Positions 61,636 to 64,000 of a DNA stretch of 64,000 bases are shown here, piece after piece (positions within the stretch are counted from its first letter, which is position 1; every line of letters begins with the position of its first letter). Made by a program: the position numbers and the translations under genes. The stretch is taken from assembly GCA_004020645.1 (NCBI GenBank), contig SAQL01000005.1, positions 213,903 to 277,902 of the forward strand. Direction: 5' to 3'. This stretch comes from Mesorhizobium sp. Its GTDB lineage: Bacteria > Pseudomonadota > Alphaproteobacteria > Rhizobiales > Rhizobiaceae. The notes below the pieces were generated by a model. That model was not told the origin of the DNA. It saw only the letters and a program-made list of their open reading frames with translations, and made no database searches.

Positions 61636-61929
61636 GGCAACCCTCCAAGATTGGCGATGCGAGATGTTATGCAATCGACCGCAGCCGCCGCGTCATCGGA
61701 ACCAATGAGACTGTTTTGCTGTTGCTGCGCCGCCTTCGGGTCGTGCTGCTCGGGCTCGTCGGCCACGGACAGCGTACCTGCCATTTTCACCGGGCCAGCT
61801 ATGCGCTGGCCGTGCCGCCGACATTGTGGATGATGGGGAAATAGTTCGCTGCGCTCAAAGGCGCAGCTGATTGCAGTTTCGCCGGTCCGGCCGCCTACAG
61901 GTGCGGTCGCGATTGAGAGCCAGGCCGCG

Positions 61930-63102
61930 TCAGGACGGGTCAGGAACCAATGCCGGCCGCTGTGGGCCCCGGATCGCTGGCGTCGAGTTCTGCAACAGGC
62001 GCAGGAGGTCCGACTGTCGGGGCGTGTCGGTCTTGCAGAAGATGTGCTGCAGGTGGGTGCGCACGGTGGGCTCGCTGATGCCGAGCATGTCAGCCGCTTC
62101 TTTGCCGCTCAGCCCTTGGGCAAGCGCCAGAAGCACACGGAGCTCGCCGCCGGTCAGCTTATAAAGCCTGGCAAAGGCCTCGCCCGGCATGAGTGGTGAC
62201 TGAACGGGATCCTGCATGAACAGAGCGACCGATGCGGCCAACGGCGCGACAATGCCGCGGCGCTCGCCGCGATCGATCGGAAGGAGGGTTGCGACATAGC
62301 CAGCGCCGTCCACACCGGGGATCGCCGTGGAATGTTCGCTCATATCCTTGTCGATGTCGTCTCGCGACGCCTCGTCAATGGATTTCGACAGCGCCGCGCG
62401 CGCCGCGGGATCGGCGGGAAAAATGCGGTTGTTCACGATGCGAATGGAATTGCCGGTTCTGACTTGGCGCTCGGCAGCGGCGTTCATATAGACCACGCGG
62501 CCATCTCGTGCGGTGAGGAAAACACCCGCGACAAGGACATCAAGCGTCTTTTCCAGCATTTCCGATCTCAGCGCTCTAATATCGAGTGCATCTGAGATCG
62601 TGAGTGCGCGGCAGACATGTGGTGAAAGAAGCTTGAACAGGCTGATTTCGCGATGTTGGTAATGCGGAGCCTCGTCGCTCCTGGAGGCGTGCATTGAGGC
62701 CATCCGACCCCCGGTCCTCAACGCCGGAAACCAGACTATATCCAGTAGTCCGAACGGCTTCAGCACTTCTTTATGGAACCGGCTTTCGGCCAATTCGAGC
62801 TCTTCCATAGAGAGGGCGCTGACGTGGCCGATTTTGGCGACGATATCCGCTGCTGCCATTGGACTTTCTGCATAGTGGCTCCCCAGCTTATCAAGGAATT
62901 CTGGCTGGTATCCGAAGACAAACAACTGATCATTTTGCACGTGCCGCATATCATGAACGCATATTCCGCCCCCCGTGCTTTCGCACAGTACGGCAATCTT
63001 TCGGCAAGTGTCGGACCACTGGTGCGGATCGAGCGCGCAGTCATAGATCGCGCCGATGGTGTCGGATAACGCGTTGGCGGAGACTCCGTCCAAGCCGATC
63101 AC
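61930..63102 (-). CDS. LuxR-type helix-turn-helix regulator with PAS-like sensor
   Basis: 390 residues. The C-terminal domain (about 315-375) shows TGGELRVLLALAQGLSGKEAADMLGISEPTVRTHLQHIFCKT, a canonical LuxR/GerE fold. The middle (VLVAGVFLTARDGRVVYMNAAAE) is PAS-like. The N-terminal 170 residues match the sensor part common in rhizobial solitary LuxR regulators. No autoinducer-synthase gene is near. Confidence 0.88.
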   Translation of the reverse strand: MIGLDGVSANALSDTIGAIYDCALDPHQWSDTCRKIAVLCESTGGGICVHDMRHVQNDQLFVFGYQPEFLDKLGSHYAESPMAAADIVAKIGHVSALSMEELELAESRFHKEVLKPFGLLDIVWFPALRTGGRMASMHASRSDEAPHYQHREISLFKLLSPHVCRALTISDALDIRALRSEMLEKTLDVLVAGVFLTARDGRVVYMNAAAERQVRTGNSIRIVNNRIFPADPAARAALSKSIDEASRDDIDKDMSEHSTAIPGVDGAGYVATLLPIDRGERRGIVAPLAASVALFMQDPVQSPLMPGEAFARLYKLTGGELRVLLALAQGLSGKEAADMLGISEPTVRTHLQHIFCKTDTPRQSDLLRLLQNSTPAIRGPQRPALVPDPS

Positions 63103-63699
63103 GTTGAACCCTTTCTACCAGCTGCTGCTCTCGATCGTGCGCCCAGGAGTAGAACGATTGCGAATAGCCAAATCCGCTTGAGATTCATTTACTTCCCCCG
63201 ACGTAACTATCGTTTCAGGGAAGGGAGCCCCGGTCAATCGGCATAGTTTCTCTGCTTTGCGGCATGTATTGCCGATGAGACCGCGCTTCCTATGGCCCCA
63301 TTTTGCCTTGGCTGCTTCCGGCAGGACCGTGAGCTGAACGATCTCGGAAACCGCAGGGTAGGCAAATCCATCGCTTGCCGGTGTGATCCGCAATGCTCGT
63401 CAGGGCTAGTGTTGGGCCCAGCCTGCCTCCGGGCCTGGTTCGGTCCGATTCCCGGAACCTCGTCCTGTTCGGTACCGGCGTCCCACAATTGACCTCCGAG
63501 GTGAGGTCGCCAGAGATCGGTTCCTGTCCGTTGAACAGTCGATGCTTGCAGCGTCCGGCGCGAAGACCGGCGGATGCGGCCGCCGCTTGTGCAGGAATGC
63601 CTCAAAGGCCGCATCGTCCAGCATCGGGCGCGAAGGCGAGGACGCCGCGGCGGGCCGAGCGGCGACAGGCCCCGACGGGCCCCCTTGACCGACGAGCGA
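63103..63699. other. Region upstream of the LuxR-type gene
   Basis: About 600 bases with only short, unconvincing frames on both strands. It is likely promoter and insertion-sequence scar between the regulator and the IS66 remnant. Confidence 0.4.
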
Positions 63700-63873
63700 T
63701 CATGCCGCCACACGCTCCAGTTGGCCCCGTGCTTCCCGGTCTGCCTTCCAATTCCACGGCAAGAGCTCGTCGAGCCGATTGACCGGAATGGAACCCGAGA
63801 CGATCTGCTCGAGCACGTCGGCGAGCCAGGTTTCGGGATCGAGACCATTGAGCCGTGCCGAGTTGACCAGTGA
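63700..63873 (-). pseudogene. IS66-family transposase C-terminal remnant
   Basis: The end ARLNGLDPETWLADVLEQI, NRLDELLPWNW is the C-terminal signature of IS66 TnpC. Only about 57 codons remain; the sequence upstream in the frame is unrelated, so the transposase is truncated. Neither tnpA, tnpB nor terminal repeats are seen. Confidence 0.7.
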
Positions 63874-63952
63874 TGGATGCTTTTCCCAACCGATTTCGGA
63901 ACTGGCGCCTTGGAAAACTCCAGAGGAGAAGGCGCCCAGCACAGCCAAACGC

Positions 63953-63982
63953 AAAACGGCCCGCACTGAGGCGGGCCGTTTT
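63953..63982. terminator. Strong hairpin at the right edge
   Basis: AAAACGGCCCGC and GCGGGCCGTTTT pair perfectly over 12 bases around ACTGAG, with A and T runs on both sides. It can end transcription in either direction. Confidence 0.75.
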
Positions 63983-64000
63983 GTGGATTTGGTTGCGGGG

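Noticed and set aside
61599..61790. 63-codon minus-strand frame
   Set aside because: Overlaps a better supported gene with a strong ribosome site at 61635; no motif of its own.

Overview
The window looks like chromosome from a Mesorhizobium-type alphaproteobacterium (Rhizobiales). Evidence: high GC, a CpdR response regulator, gltB, rhizobial-type intergenic palindromic repeats, a ROSE-like heat-shock leader, and dense ABC-importer catabolic operons. The genus is inferred from gene content and repeat style; no search was run.

Left part (1-11 kb) is ordinary chromosome: the 5' two thirds of glutamate synthase large subunit (gltB), a threonine aldolase, a TauE-type permease, a small heat-shock protein with a putative RNA thermometer, an alpha/beta hydrolase, a DUF1579 protein, a HisN-type phosphatase, an N-formylglutamate amidohydrolase and cpdR.

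From 11.0 to 27.7 kb lies a genomic island of about 16.7 kb. It is bounded by 94/92-bp direct repeats that each contain a complete tRNA-Val(GAC) gene. A tyrosine integrase lies just inside the left repeat, and matching pairs of 8-bp arm-type sites lie inside both ends. Cargo: an SF2 helicase-like protein, a basic unknown protein, a tightly overlapping three-gene operon (unknown, PIN-domain nuclease-like, AAA ATPase), a serine recombinase, and a type I restriction-modification operon (hsdM, hsdS, an extra 176-aa gene, hsdR, then a 201-aa unknown). It reads as a defence island. The PIN/ATPase operon is the best candidate for an undescribed system.

Just right of the island are a frameshifted remnant of a sugar-enzyme-like gene and a GDP-L-fucose synthase gene. 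From 29.1 to 45.2 kb comes a large catabolic locus. A LacI regulator and a DUF993 aldolase-like gene diverge from a region with two near-identical palindromic operators. The rightward run holds a Gfo/Idh dehydrogenase, CoA-transferase, enoyl-CoA hydratase, aldehyde dehydrogenase, GtsABC-type sugar importer with ATPase, two GMC oxidoreductases, an SDR and a Dabb protein. It probably imports a sugar-like compound, oxidises it and finishes through CoA thioesters; the substrate is unknown.

The right part (45.3-64 kb) has an EamA transporter, an EEP-family hydrolase, a Na+/H+ antiporter, a PotABCD-like importer, and a leftward amine/amino-acid cluster (N-formylglutamate amidohydrolase, APC permease, glutamine-synthetase-like ligase, aldehyde dehydrogenase, iron alcohol dehydrogenase) with a divergent RpiR regulator. 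It ends in a less organised zone: a DUF6884-like gene broken by one base, small unknown genes, a LuxR-type regulator and an IS66 transposase remnant.
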